Part shown: piece by piece, positions 1-15,079 of the stretch
Numbering within the stretch: the stretch's first letter is position 1
Layout: every line of letters starts with the position of its first letter
Assembly: GCF_019649055.1 (NCBI RefSeq)
Contig: NW_026570250.1
Span: 992,001 to 1,056,000, forward strand
Reading direction: 5' to 3'
From: Paramacrobiotus metropolitanus
Lineage: Eukaryota; Tardigrada; Eutardigrada; Parachela; Macrobiotidae
DNA: 64,000 nucleotides
Program-made: the position numbers and the translations under genes
Notes under the pieces: model-generated
Seen by the model: the letters and a program-made list of their open reading frames with translations, nothing else
Database searches by the model: none
Told to the model about the DNA's origin: nothing

Positions 1-1084
1 GGGTTAAAATGTAGATTAATGTGTGGGTTAATAGGAACGTGCTGAAACAGTAAAGAGAAGAATATCAAACGTTTCCGACACGTGTAGCTAAGGTCACGGT
101 AGTTTTCGGTTAAGAGGCACGTTTTAACAAAACCAATTTCGATATACGACTCTGATGTCCTTTCCGCTTATAAGGTCAGCATTGCTTGTTAACACCCAAT
201 TAGAAGGTAAATGCTCTCTGCCGGTGATTACGGCGGTCGAGGCATTGATGACTGTTCCAGGTAATATAATTAGGGAAATTGCGGTTGATTGAGAAAAGAA
301 TGAAAATTGTAATGCCGCTCAGTGGGTCTCCAATCAGTACTTGCGCATGGTACTGAGCCATTTCCTCAGTCCAGGTGCGTCAATCACCGGCTAAATATGC
401 ACACTCGCCTCTTTGGAATGTTCAGTCAATCAAAAAATTGGAGATTGGTGCTTTGTATAGAAGATTTAGGAGAAGGGAATTTTGAAGGAAACTTTTCTTG
501 TCCACTCGTAAGCAACTGCAGTTGCAGTTGATAGATTAATGTACCCCGGCAGCACTTTTTGTCCAGCTCCCAGAAATGGGATAAATATATGTTTTAATTT
601 GCGCGCAACAGTGATTGACAAAAACGTGAGGGGATCGTGATGTATTTAAATATATACTTATTGCATTCGTGCAAGCCTGGATTCTACAGTAAAGGAGTGT
701 CGAACTGCGGAAAAATTGTACGCCCAAAAGCTAGTGTATTAAAAATTAATTTAGGATAAACTTAATTGGCATAATTTACAATGTGCAATTGACAAATACA
801 TCCAGCTCAGTTAACATAAAAACTTGCATTATTTTTCTTTGCTACATTTCTCACTTACGCGTGCTTCAGCTGCTGTCAGTTATTTTACAATACTCAATAT
901 TGTAGTAAAACTATTAGCTATGACGCAATGGTCATAATCGGCAAATATTTCCAAGCGTTCCTTTATAGCAGAAACTAACGGTTTTCGACAGTAAAACCTT
1001 TCTTTAAGTAATTTATAAAGCACGCACGGTTGACGTCATTAATTTATCGTACATTACAGCCAGTGTAACCGGTTTTTTTTGCAG
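1..1084. other. Left flank, no gene recognised
   Basis: No exon with a recognisable protein family is visible here. It should hold intron sequence upstream of the RGS exon, because that exon starts inside the RGS domain and is preceded by a polypyrimidine tract and a CAG acceptor at 1082-1084. The start of the RGS domain must lie further left or in an exon too short to see. Confidence 0.5.
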
Positions 1085-1500
1085 ATGGACTTGCCCTTTT
1101 TCGAGCTTTCCTAAAGTTAGAATACAACGAAGAAAATCTGGCATTCTACTTGGCATGTGAGAAGTTTAAGCGTCTCGATCCGTCTAGCCATCGGAAAATC
1201 CACTCCAAAGCACAAAAAATCTACGATGAATTTATCCGTGTGGAAGCCCCGCGGGAAGTGAACATGGACTCCCTAACACGCGCCACAACAGTGACAAATT
1301 TAGCTAATCCTAATCGACACTGCTTTGACCACGCGCAGCGGCGCATTCGGCATGTTCTGGAAAAGGACGTTTATCCACGATTTCTGCACTTTGATCTATA
1401 TACGCGACTGCTGCAGGATACATCATCAGTTGCTGTCCCGATTAACGTTAACTGCACTGTCAGCCATTCAAATGGCTCAAACACTACTGTCAAATCGTGA
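1085..1500 (+). CDS. Regulator of G-protein signalling (RGS), last exon
   Basis: This is the 3' exon of an RGS protein, a GTPase-activating protein for heterotrimeric G-protein alpha subunits. The exon opens after a T-rich tract and CAG, with two bases completing a codon, and reads GLALFRAFLKLEYNEENLAF, the hallmark RGS helix. KIYDEFI, then EVNMDS, then CFDHAQRRI and YPRFL follow in the order found in R4-type proteins such as RGS4. The codons for the conserved Glu-Asn contact region (EYNEEN) and for the final helices are present. About 20 residues follow the domain, ending at TGA 1498-1500, so this form has a short tail and no extra C-terminal domain. The first part of the RGS domain and the N-terminus are missing from the window. 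The family is certain; the subfamily assignment is an inference from similarity. Confidence 0.9.
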
Positions 1501-1604
1501 TTACGATCAAACGTGTCTTAATTATTTACGATGCGATGAAACACATGTTTTGCTAGTTTTTGACGTTTCATGTGAAAGCAAACTGTATTATAATTCAGCG
1601 TAAC

Positions 1605-1649
1605 AATAAATTAAAAGTAAATGTGTCTCCAGTGAAACACTTCAATAAA
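1605..1649 (+). terminator. Poly(A) signals of the RGS gene
   Basis: Two AATAAA hexamers lie at 1605-1610 and 1644-1649, 105-150 bases after the RGS stop codon, which is the expected place for cleavage and polyadenylation. Confidence 0.55.
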
Positions 1650-4600
1650 GGTTCACTTTAACAACTGCCATAGTTACCGCCGTTCATATACAATTATTGA
1701 ATAGTTACTATGCAATAGTTACTACGCTTCTTACGTTAGGTTTGGTGCTTCGAATTATTAATGCTTCGAATTATATACATAAACAAGTCTTTATTTTTTC
1801 AGTTAAAGAATAAATTTTATGCAGGGTCACAGCTAGTGACCTCATATGCAGTGGTGTAGCTCGTGCCCGGTGGCGGTATCTTTGTCGGTAAACCGTACAA
1901 TTTGCAGATACGTCATCGATATCTTTTCCTAACAAATTTTGTTTATTAAATTTCCGTTTTTGAACGAGAATGCGTTTGGTTTTGAATCCAAATTGTACCA
2001 TCCATTCATACGAGTGCGTTCTCGGCAATCAATGCAATATCACTCGTGGGAAGTTTGGAAAGTCTGCCCTTCCAGATCCAGTATATTTGGCGATAATACA
2101 ACAGACGAAATATCAAGACATGATAGCATGTTATCGATAAATGATACTAAAAATAGAAGTGCAATTTATACGTACGCAATACTATCAATTACGATAATTA
2201 AGGAAAACACCGATTATAAATCTCAGAAATCTCTATTTCTCCTCACATATGTAGAGAGCATACAGTATGTATTGTTCATCGTTTGGTGAGGACCATTGCA
2301 CGGTATACTTTTAACGCAAAGGTTAGTAAGTTGTCCAGGCTTCGACATGGTTATTATTGCTGCAACAATAGAATATGATACTTATTATGCAGCTTTAGTG
2401 ATTATGTAACAATCACTAATTATAAAACAATAGTGTCTGAATGATTAAGTTTCTATGCCTGCAGTGCTACTGTTGCCGCTTTTGGAACTGCAATCAGTAG
2501 TTGTAACATCTGTCAACTGTTAGACAGTTTACCATTTAGCTTTTATTTTGAACGGAAATGTCCTTTTGAGTTTTCAAAAACTGACTTAAATTAAAAGATA
2601 TGTTATCATTATTAATAATACTAATAGTAAGTCTAAGCAAGGTGCTAGTGAAGTAAGTGAACACACTACTACATTCCACTCAAAAGCCAGTGTGCCTTGC
2701 ATATGTGTACAAAAAAATTAAAATGGCTTGAATGTCAAGCAACTTACTGTATTACTCGTACTATATAGTTTAAATTTGCCAATTCGTGACAAAAATAAAA
2801 TTGGAGCCATCTGCATTCGGCAGCAGCCGTCCAAATGCATGCATGCTTCTTTAAAACTTGAGCGATAACTAATAATACTTAACTGAGTAATCACTGATCC
2901 TTTTTTTCCTCTTGTGTTTCTTCTTTAGTACCTGGACTGGCATCTTTTTGGCAGTAAACTGCCTCACCGCTAAAACACCCGCACGAATAATTAAACATAC
3001 TGTAGTATTACATGCAACTATAGAAAGTTTACATCTCAGTTAACGACGAATAATTCAGCCTCGCATCTGACACTGCTGCAGATTACGTATTTATTGGCTC
3101 GTTGTACATAGAACACATTACAACTATGATATTAATATTATCAGATCTGGTATCGCAAGACATGAATATGCAAAGTTACTTATAACGGCAGGCATTTCGG
3201 GATAAGAATATTATGAAATTAGTGTACTGGTTCCACTCCATTAATTGCGAAAAGCAGTTGCAACACATTTATTGAAGGTGATTAGATTGCCGACATAAAC
3301 ACACTTTATCTTCGCGCGTTTAATTACACTCGCAATTATAAAATAATGTTTATGCCCAGGTCTTATACAAAATGATTAAATAGTGGCGCCATTACTTTGC
3401 AATTGTGGTTAGCTCAAAACTGCAGACAAACGTACGATATACGAACTTCGACAACATCCGTTCCCCATACCCATTAGTGTTCTTCGAAATTAAAATTAGT
3501 AAGGCCGGTATGAAACATATAATATGTGCTTATGAGTTATAAACTTCGTAAATGTTTTCTCCAGAAACAGTTCACACCCAACAGATCTACATTTTTTATT
3601 ATGGCGGTAGCTGATCTTATCTGTGAACAAGCTGAAATATGGTCGAGTACTTACAATTAGATGACGCTGACGGTGAGTTGGCTCTGTGAGTCAGCCACAC
3701 AGTTGCGCTTTGCGGAAGTATTGCCATGGGTGACCGAAACAAACTTCTCGAGTTTAATATTTTGAAAACCACTTGAATGAAGCGAGCTATGCACTCAGCA
3801 AAGATTTTACTTTTTTATATACAAAGGTTTTTAATAAGAGTTTCCAAAAAATTGCAGCCTGTGGTATATTTCTATCATTCTGGAATGCAAAGCAAATGGC
3901 AGCACTCAAACATATTTATATCTATATGAAAGGTTGTCAGATCCTATTTCAGATATACAGCATGCGCCTGCAGCCCGGTGCGATTGTGCGCATATACTTA
4001 TAACATAATTTTATGCGTTTTCCATCGTTGCCGTTTGCAAAAACAATGTGCTAAGTAACAACTTGAACAACTTTGAAGATTTTATACTTGACGGGGCAAA
4101 TGCACGCTTCTGTTTTATGAATGTTAACACCTTCTCTGTTTTTTTAAAAACTTCGCTGCACCGGTGCGTTCTCTGTGTAAGCATTTCCAGCTCTGCAGAA
4201 TGTGTGCATTTTCATCATATGACCGAAATTCGATTGTTTATTGTAACAGTATTTATATATCTATGCATATAAAAACGCTTGAATTAATACAATTTATATG
4301 ACATTCAATTATCTCCCATATGCACGGGTAGAATGTTATCGTAACTCGCCGGAAACCTTTGGATACGACAATCACAACTATACAGTTTAGTCGATGCACC
4401 TGAACAACAGAATACAATCGCTTATTTCTATATAAGTACCATTCGCGCCGCCATTCTGCTGATCCACATAACTTTGCAAATAGTTTTCTGGATTCCACGT
4501 TTGAGAGTTCACAACAACAGTTCTTTTGCCGATTAAAATTTACCGCGTACATAATACGGGTGCGGTCACCGTCTAAGGCGTAATATGCGAAATCTACAAC

Positions 4601-4953
4601 GTATTTCCCCTATGACTATGCCGGTCACGGTATGAATCGCAGCTACAGTATAGTTACGTTACGTGTGTGACAATATCATATATATCGGTCGCGCATGCTT
4701 CACGCGCTGACTCGTCCGCTCCAACATTCTAATTCGAATTTTTACCGCTTGCCGCTGCAAGAATTTGTTTGTCTTTTATTGTCAAGTATCAAATTCTATA
4801 TCGCTGGCCAAACGTCACTTGATGTTTGAACTAAACATTCTCAGATGTATTAACACAGCGCTGTACCTGCAGCCGGTGCCGGCAAGAGTCTGTGAGCTGT
4901 ACGGATTATGATTATTCTGCGTCTTCCTTGTACGTATCTGTAGCATCTGCAGA
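1650..4953. other. Intergenic, AT-rich, no gene seen
   Basis: All open frames in this 3.3-kb stretch are short, lack family resemblance and overlap each other on both strands. It lies between the RGS 3' end and the first recognisable KLF exon, so it may hold KLF promoter or 5' UTR sequence. Confidence 0.5.
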
Positions 4954-6640
<1,687 letters not shown>

Positions 6641-8853
6641 ACGGTGTGGAAATTTATATTACTAATACCCGGACTTTGTTTATCTCCTACAAAACATTTT
6701 GCTCAAGTCAGTGTGCAGCATGCAGCAGCAGTGCAGCGCAGCGCGCATGTGGAATGTATTCGCTATATATTACACAGATTTCGTGGTCCAGATGCTATAC
6801 ATTTCTATAGCGTGTGCATTTCTGACATTCCAGTGCGGATAATCTGAAAAATATCATGCCGTTTCCTGTTAACTTTCTAGTCAATGATGTAACAAAGTTG
6901 TTGTTTTCTAAACCAGTTTGTGTCAAAAGAAATTCGGTTATATACTGCAGTGCAGCGGCGGCAGAGCTGTATTCCTTCCGTCGTTGGCGAACGAAGAGTG
7001 CATACCGTGCCGAAGAAAACATTAAAATCATGCAGCACATTATGTATTGCCGTCCCACTCCGCAGTAAAGAAGATAAGAAATTTATGGGACAAACTGCAC
7101 GTATATCTGGCATGCATATACAGCTGGCAGGAGTTTATCGAGTGCAAACAGTATAACTGTCTTTATGTGTATATTACTAATACGCGTACGACTTACGTAT
7201 ATATGCGTATAATTGCAAACAATGCTGAGAAAAAAATTTTAATGTAGGTGTGAACATTTACTCAATATCAAAACATGCAGCTGCAGTCTATTTGTCATGT
7301 GCCATTCACCGGAATACAATCATACGGCGCTGCAGATTTTTCAAGGTGCACGCATGACCTGATGCACACACTGAAAGGTGAAGCAAACGATGCGAGCCAC
7401 CATCATTGAGATTCGTACTTGTTTGAGCAATTCGGGTCGCACGTCATATTCAGTTTTTTCTCATAAAAATGAGTACATGCCTGGTGTGATTGTGTTATGT
7501 CGGCAGCGGTCAATAGATATGCTAGTGGAGTAGTGGTCAAGGTAAGCGGCGAATTTGTACAAGAATTACTACTACTATGTATCTGTAGTACTTGTGCAGT
7601 CCCCATCGCTGCTGATTTCGCATATCCATATGGTTAATCAAACATCTGCATTTTGACGCGGTTTTGTAGCCTTTAATAACGTTACCTAGAGTAGCGACTT
7701 GGGTAGACTCGGTCTTGAGTAGACTTCAGAGCAAAAAACAGAAAAGGTGATAATGAGCCATATGCACTTCATGAGGTTTGAACAATTGCGGTGTTTATTG
7801 TATATGGTTGTGTGGTGACAAAATACTGTACGCGATCATGAACAGAAAAAAGTGTGCGATTTTCACCATTGCAACTCGCGAGTATTACGGAGAAAAAGGC
7901 GGAATTTGCACATCTGCGCTCGCACCGGTTGTTTTTCGGTACATGTACTAATATGGGCAAATTTGTTTATCTGATTTGAAAATGCTTTAGTTAATTGCAT
8001 TGTGTACATTTTCACAAAAGGAGTGGTGCAGCCTAATGTCTATGCCAGTAGCTTGGTCGACGTCACATAGCGTTCAGCGCTGCGTTTTGCTATAAATTAA
8101 GGTCCTAACTGTAAGTCTGTGTCACGGAAAAACTGTTGATAAGATTAACTCGTGCAAAAGAATATATTTTTATGAGAATCAGAAGAAATACAAATGCTTG
8201 AAATATTTTCAGATTTCGGTATGCGGTATATTGCACGTACGGAAAAAGTTCAAAGGTAAATTCCATGCCCGTCGGTTTTGACAGTAAGACCATTAAGGAT
8301 GTACAGATTGTACCCTTAACTGCAGAATTCAAAGACAACACTTGAATGGCTGCAATTTCACGAAAACTGACACTTCAATCTTCAAATGTGTACTGGTATT
8401 TTGCACTTTGTTATAGATACTATGATAAATGAACATAAGTCGATATCGCGACCACCAGCATTCATAACGTTTTGTTTTCCTAATTAATACATTTCATAAT
8501 ACGGTGTATCAGGAACAAGGGACGCACTTATCAGTCCCTTTCAACACGCTTTGCAACATCACATAATTCGAAAATTCCGTACAATATTACATAAAAATTT
8601 GTTGCTGATTTCAAAGAAATGCGCCTAGACGACGTAACAAAGGACAGTGCAAAACTATAACGAAAGCTCTCAAAGTCCTCGTTCTTATTGGCACACCAAC
8701 AATTAACCAGCAATTTCTCAATAGTAATTCAACGACAGCATTATCAGTTTGTGAATGCGCGTATTTTCTTGTTGTCCGATAAGATACATAAACATAATCC
8801 AGCAAGTGTCGGTCTACAACACAGCCAGTGTCGAACCCGCAGAATGGACGAGC
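6641..8853. other. Intergenic between KLF and OGG1 3' ends
   Basis: This contains the KLF 3' UTR and the tail of OGG1. No frame shows a family resemblance. A CAG/TGC-rich patch lies near 6710-6750. The two flanking genes are convergent. Confidence 0.5.
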
Positions 8854-11480
8854 CTAATCACATTCCACTAGGCGTCGCTTCCTTTTGTTTATATTATTAT
8901 TACCTACTTTCCCGTTATCACTGGCTGCTTCCTTGAATTGCCTAAGGTCAGCGGTGAAGAGAACCGAATGCGCCCAGCCAGCCATACCACCGAAGCGATT
9001 ACGATAAAACTCCCCAATCTCATTATACACGCGTTTCGTCACCGATTTCACCTGTCGCAGATGGGGTAAGTAGTGTTGTGCGGTGACCGAAAACACGTGA
9101 GTGTCCACGGGAACGGCTTGGTGATGCCCCAGTGACATCAAACAAATACAATCAGCCACCTTCGCTCCCACACCGGGAAGCTCCATCAGCAGTTCTTTGG
9201 CTGTTGGATAATCAGCACATTTCGTTCTCGAGATCCATCCGGAATCCCTGCATCAAACGCAACAATATGTCATTTACCGCGAACTGATCGAGTTCTCGAT
9301 ATCAATTGCAACCACATTAGGTGCCATTTTATTGTAGGTACAATATGCATTTTTCGTGGCGCATACGGCGTTTACGCGCAACGACGGCGCAACGTACACA
9401 AAGATCGCGTATTTATCACAATACGCCAGACACGAACATGACCGGAAGGGACAAATGAGAACGAGTCAGCCGACTGCAATCACTTGACCACAAGATCATC
9501 ATCTACTATGCAAGGCTAAAAGCAGCATTATTATTAAGGTAGGGATTCAGAGTACTATAACAAAGCTAAGCGCAAAGGTCGTGTGGGAGCGCCATTTCCT
9601 TCACAAAACCCGTTACGGAAATGAACTACCATTAATATCACTAAAAATACTGCATGTTACAACCCAAATACAAAGAAAATTACGAAATGTTCAGACAATC
9701 AGATAATGCACAGGCCAATCGATTTCAGTACGATGACATGTTCTTTGGGATCGTCGAAGCAACGAGGGCCAAATAACTTCAAAACACTAGGCAGAACAAA
9801 AGTTAAAATTTCACGGGAAACCTTAGTTTACACTTTACTTTACAAGCATCCGGTTACAGACACATGATGCACCGTATTTACGATTTTCACTAAACAAAAC
9901 TTCACCAAAAACTGTCAGTCCCAATGAAAAACATAAACCTTTCATAAGTAAGGGTGTTAACGTGGGCTTGAATGAGTCTAAGCTTATTTCCCAACATAGT
10001 CTTCCCAACACAATAAAAACTGCAGAATTTTGCAACAAAAGCTGCAGAAGAAGAAACTGCAAAACTGCTTAAAGTTCAAATTATTTCCAACATAACATAG
10101 CAAAGATCAATATCACAAAAATCAAGAATATAGAAGGCGGAAGCGATGTAAGATGCAACAGAAAAAACAATTTCGGCCATTTATTTGTCGTAATAAGGGG
10201 CGTCTCTCGTGTAAATTCGCGGTTCTTATCCTTTTACCTCGTAATGCTAAAAAAACTTAAATGTTTCGTATCACTTTCAATACGTCTTCGTGTTATACCC
10301 GACTGGGTAAAATAATACAGTACCCTTCAGCATTAGTATATCACCTTCTCTACCAAAACCTACATATTTTGATTCAACTGTTCAAAAACAGACGCAGATT
10401 TTGATCACTCACCCAGCGATGTGTTTAGCAGCACCGTGAACAAACGCTGCCCGGTAACCGAACCCCATTTTCCGCAGTTCCTCCTCAACGCCTTCCTGCG
10501 CCAGTCGTTCGACAGCCGGAAATGCGTACATCTTCTTCCCATCAACTTCACAGATCAAATCTCCATATCTCGCGCACAGCTTTTCCACCATTTGTTGGAT
10601 TCTGGCTATGTTATTGTTGCTTGAGCAAATGAAACTGAAGACGTTTTCGATGAAATCCTGCTGCAGAATTCGTATGCCGCCATACCGCGGCGCAACATGG
10701 GCGAATCGTTCATCGGCTGCCGACCACTGAGCGTAAAGCGGCTGGAGAAATGTGTCGATGGCGAAGTACTGCTTAAGAACAGCGTGGTCGCCAGACTCAC
10801 CACCTAATCAAAAGTCACAAAAAAGTAAAATACGCAATACTTCCAAGAACCGCTTTTGCAGAAAGCAGTCCCCGAAAATATTTTAAATTGTTATTTACAG
10901 ATAAACCTCTTTTAAAACACCAAAAAACGAGATAAAAATAGTAATATAATAATAAAACGTATATTTAACAAAGCTTAAAGCATGATAAGCTTAGCTTATG
11001 ACAAGCTTAACTGCTTAAAGCATCAAATGCTTAAAATGCAAAATCTCACATATGTTTCAATTCAAAGCCCTAAGAAGCCAGGGGGCAGATTTTTATGATC
11101 AAGAAGGTACAAGAAGATCATGCTCATTAAATAATATACTTCACTGATATCGGCTACATCTTGTCCGGTGGCAAATCCACGAGATCTTTTGGCAATCTGG
11201 ATTGCGGATTGAGGAGCCTGCGTGAAGACTTGGTACTCCACACATTCTTCGGTCTGTTTCATCTTCCACGCACACCTTCCGATGACTCCTATCCATTCGC
11301 CCGATGCATTCTTCGTCCATCTATAGAAAAATCAACCAGTTTAATTTAATTGTCCAATAAAACGATCCCCTGGAGCAATAAACATTCTTTTCAATGGACT
11401 TACCGAAAACTTTGACCACATGCCAGCACAAAATCCAGCATCACCTCTGATGTCGAGCAAGGAAATTTCGACCAACTCAT
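8854..11480 (-). CDS. 8-oxoguanine DNA glycosylase OGG1
   Basis: OGG1 is a bifunctional base-excision-repair enzyme that removes 8-oxoguanine paired with C and nicks the strand by beta-elimination. Four phase-consistent exons, 11480-11404, 11320-11145, 10803-10413 and 9247-8854, give 345 residues, the length of human OGG1-1a. The start reads MSWSKFPCSTSEVML and is followed by CGQSFRW as in the family. Exon 3 holds the signature FSFICSSNNNIARI and the core GFPAVERL/LRKMGFGYRA. Exon 4 holds the helix-hairpin-helix (LPGVGAKVADCICLM) with the catalytic Lys at about residue 244, and VPVDTHV with the catalytic Asp at about 263, followed by AGWAHSVLFTADLR. The exon 2 donor is GTGAAG (11144-11143), chosen because only it keeps phase with exon 3. 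A basic tail (KRKRRL) ends the protein, a possible nuclear signal. The gene is divergent from CAB39. Confidence 0.96.
10972..11040. repeat. Short palindromic AT-rich repeats in OGG1 intron 2
   Basis: GCTTAAAGCAT occurs at 10973-10983 and 11013-11023, and ATAAGCTTAGCTTAT (10985-10999) is a perfect inverted repeat around one central base. It is a local low-complexity repeat cluster inside the intron. Confidence 0.65.
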
Positions 11481-12354
11481 CCTATTTTAGCGGCCAATTC
11501 TAATATTTTCCAAATAACTGTAAACATCAAATTTTAGAATTTTCTCGGATTTTTAAGTTTCTGTTTTGACTTTTGTTATTGTAAATCGTCGTTGAATTTT
11601 TATTTTGCTCACACTCAGACTCATTGACTGAATAAAGCGGTTCGGTTGCATTCCGGTTCATTAGCTCCTGCTCAGCTGGTAAAATCGACTACGGACTACA
11701 TATTTGCCTATGTATGTACGAGTATTTATTGTCGGCCGGGCTGCAACCAGGCAGGTCGGCTTAGCCGATTTCTCGTTCACAATAAAACACGTGCATGGCG
11801 TTTCCAGGCTAATCTTAATCCGTAAACTGAGGAGTGACGACGATCAAGAGTCAACACGTACGAAAATAATTATATTCAGGTGTTTTGTTATCAATTGGGC
11901 ACAAAAGATAACTGCGAGATTGTAGGTAAATTCTGGAGTTCTTGATGCCATTCTGGAATGGAGCTGATCCGTGAAAACTGGCGCTTTTGCTAATTTTAAT
12001 ATCCGAGTGATTGCCAAAAGATGGACTTATCTTGGTGAGACGGTTCACCACTTCGTTTGATCTGTTCGTTAGTCGCTTGCAGTACTTATCAGTTCCTGAT
12101 AAACTATAAAGTAGTTGCAACTTGCAACCACATGCGTCAGCATTTGATTTGAATATCGGGACTTTTTTGGATCGTCGTGGTACAATACTTTAATACTATT
12201 AAATGCTTACTATTGGAAGTATATGATAATATCGGATCCGAATCCCTAGTTGGGCAGCTGTTCTTCGTTGTGGATTTTCTCTTATCACATCTGCTCGCGT
12301 TATCATTCGCGTGGTTGTGGTTCTGCTGGCTGAAGTTCGGGAAAAATATCAGCC
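11481..12354. promoter_or_regulatory. Divergent intergenic region OGG1/CAB39
   Basis: These 874 bases separate the OGG1 start (minus strand) from the CAB39 start (plus strand) and must contain both promoters and 5' UTRs. No reliable TATA box or factor site could be assigned. Confidence 0.5.
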
Positions 12355-14381
12355 ATGTTATCGTTTTTCAACACCAGATCTCAGAAAAACCCTGTAGATG
12401 TGGTGCGCTCGCTCAAGGATGCGCTTTCAAGTCTGGATCGCGGAGACAAAAAGGCTGAAAAGGTACGACTTGTCACTTTCACCTGCTGGTGTAGTTGTTA
12501 ACTCTGCTCCCTGCAAAGTACTGATGTTGCATGCTGTATTGTATCGTATTGCTTCCTGTTTATTTTTTATTTTCTATAATTGCATAATATCATTTTGAAG
12601 ATAATTTAAACGATTTCATAATTTGATTAGGCCTCGGAGGAAGTGTCTAAGTTGTTGCAAGCGATCAAAGGAATGCTGCTTGGCTCTCCTGAACAGGAAC
12701 CTCCCACGGAAGTGGTCGCGCAGCTAGCGCAGGAGATGTACAGTCAGAATCTGTTGATTCTTTTGCTGCAGAACCTGAAAAGAATCGACTTCGAGGTGAA
12801 GTGCACAATGCAGATGCATTTGATTTGAATACAATTGGGAGTCTCATGCTGATGATGGCTGTGCAGGGTAAGAAGGACGCTGCACAAATCTTCAACATCA
12901 TACTACGACGGCAGATTGGCACACGGACCCCCACTGTGGAGTATATTTGTACGAAACCGGAAATTCTATTCATGCTGATGTCGGGGTGAGTTATGGGTCT
13001 GTTGCGATTGTTTTTATGGCTCACGGGAACTGGCGCCTTGCTTTTATTGATATGATCGACGACTGCCTTATTCACCAGACGATAAACGATTCGACCACGT
13101 AACCAGACATTTCGAATGGCAGCCGATTGTTGTAATGCGGTCTCTCCTGGATTTTGTTGCTGACCTAATATTTTAGACAAGAAAAACTGCTGACCTATTA
13201 TTTTAGACAAGAAAAACTATCGAAAAAACGTTGGTTAGAGTTCCTGCTGGAATCTGATAGAGTTTTATGGTTTGCGTGTTTTTAATTGGCACAAGTTCTT
13301 GTTTAAACATACAACATACACACGTGTGATTGGTTAGGCATTTTACAAATTTCAGTTGGTTGCGTTTTTGTGTCACAGGTATGACAGCTCAGAGATTGCC
13401 TTGAACTGCGGGAATATGTTACGCGAATGCATCAGATTCGAGGCACTTGCGAAACTTATCCTGTATTCCCCAGATGTGTATAGATTCTTCCACTATGTGG
13501 AAGGCTCAGCATTTGATATCGCTTCCGACGCCTTCTCCTCGTTTAAGGTAATTCAGCTTGGGTGAAAAGTTTGTCGCCTCTGTTTGATCGGTTCAGTCTG
13601 TTTTATGCTCGGTTATAGCATGTGCCATTTGGTGTTTTTAATGTTTCTGTTATTTGAACTCATATCGTTTGTGTTTCAGGAATTATTGACGAAACATAAA
13701 TTGATAGTGGCAGAATTTCTGGAAGCGAATTACGATAAATTTTTTGAACATTATCAGCATCTTCTGGATTCTGACAACTATGTCACACGTCGACAGTCGT
13801 TAAAGGTGAATTCGGGGAAAATATTATAGACGCCTATGCTATAAATATTTATTTAGTGCTTAATGCTTTATTTTTACGGTGATTTTTGTCCATAATAATT
13901 TTGGATTAAATTTCCAGCTTTTGGGAGAACTGCTCCTGGACCGCCATAATTTCAATGTGATGACCAAATATATCGGAAATCCAGAAAATTTGAAGCTGAT
14001 GATGATCATGCTTCGCGAGAAAAGCAGGAATATCCAGTTTGAGGCGTTTCACGTATTTAAGGTGTGTTAGAAGTCATTTACAGTAGAATGCTGAATGTTT
14101 ATTTGTTAGCTGACTGAAAATTTGGTGTGAATTTAACCACAAATCCGCCATTTATGATTTCGTCTGTCTCTCTTTGCATACGGTTGTTTTAATTTCTCCA
14201 GGTTTTTGTTGCGAATCCCAACAAACCGAAGCCAATATTAGAGATTCTACTGAGAAATCGCGAGAAGTTGATTGAGTTTCTGAGTAAGTTTCACAGTGAG
14301 CGGACGGACGATGAACAATTTAACGACGAGAAGGCCTATCTTATAAAGCAGATCAAAGAACTTAAAGCGCCAGCGGAATGA
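12355..14381 (+). CDS. CAB39 / MO25 scaffold protein
   Basis: MO25 is an armadillo-like helical-repeat scaffold that binds the pseudokinase STRAD and activates the LKB1 kinase and germinal-centre kinases. Seven phase-consistent exons, 12355-12462, 12631-12795, 12867-12985, 13379-13547, 13680-13805, 13918-14061 and 14202-14381, give 336 residues, against about 341 in human. The start codon ATG 12355 begins [20 protein letters not shown], matching the family N-terminus. Near-invariant blocks follow in order: [45 protein letters not shown]-like [36 protein letters not shown] and [20 protein letters not shown]. The end is KAPAE. Introns are 56-393 bases. Intron 3 carries a 30-base tandem duplication. 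Confidence 0.97.
13159..13218 (+). repeat. 30-bp tandem duplication in CAB39 intron 3
   Basis: Two adjacent 30-base units (13159-13188 and 13189-13218) beginning GCTGACCTA differ at one base. It is a recent slippage-type duplication in an intron. Confidence 0.9.
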
Positions 14382-15079
14382 GCTGCGAACAGCACAGTGA
14401 TCACGGGCATGTTTTGTGAATTACCCGGTTTTCTGCATTCGCATGTATTTGCTCCATTCGGTTGGGTCATATTTTCAGAAATTCAAATGCAAGCCATCCT
14501 GATTGTGAGTGGCATCTTTCAGTTTTTTACCAGCCGCGTTGTATATTTATAGAAAAGTCTTTGGCTTTGCTGATGTTAGAAATAGCGTAATGAACACATA
14601 CTGTATAATGGAAGTGTTTCTTCTATTTATTGGATAATTAATGGCGACTTTTTTATTGGTACGAATGGTACCTTCGTACAGATGTACTAAGTGGAACGTT
14701 TCTCCTTGTCATTTGAATTCGCAGTGTGACGCTACTACAAATGGCTTCGGTGACGTCGTAGATTTTTACCTTTACGTAAACACAATAATTCTGTACTCGT
14801 ATTTTATATCTATATTCATAGTAGAGCACGCTAACTGATTCAAAATTGAACGAAAAGAACAAAGACCAACTAACCGCTGACCAAACTACAGCAATGAAAT
14901 AAAGACCGCTAACAAACGACAGGCATAATCAAGAGCGATATTTTTCCTGTACTTAGCACCAGATACATGAAGCTAAGTCGTACAGGTACTCCTACAGAAG
15001 ATCAAGATCATAATACACACGTCTAACAAAAGTGTTTACTGTCCACAATATTACTGTACTTACGTTAGTACGTGCAAGC
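14382..15079. other. Convergent 3' region of CAB39 and the KNL2-like gene
   Basis: This holds the CAB39 3' UTR, with a plausible AATAAA at 14898-14903, and the 3' end of the minus-strand KNL2-like gene. No additional coding frame is supported. Confidence 0.5.
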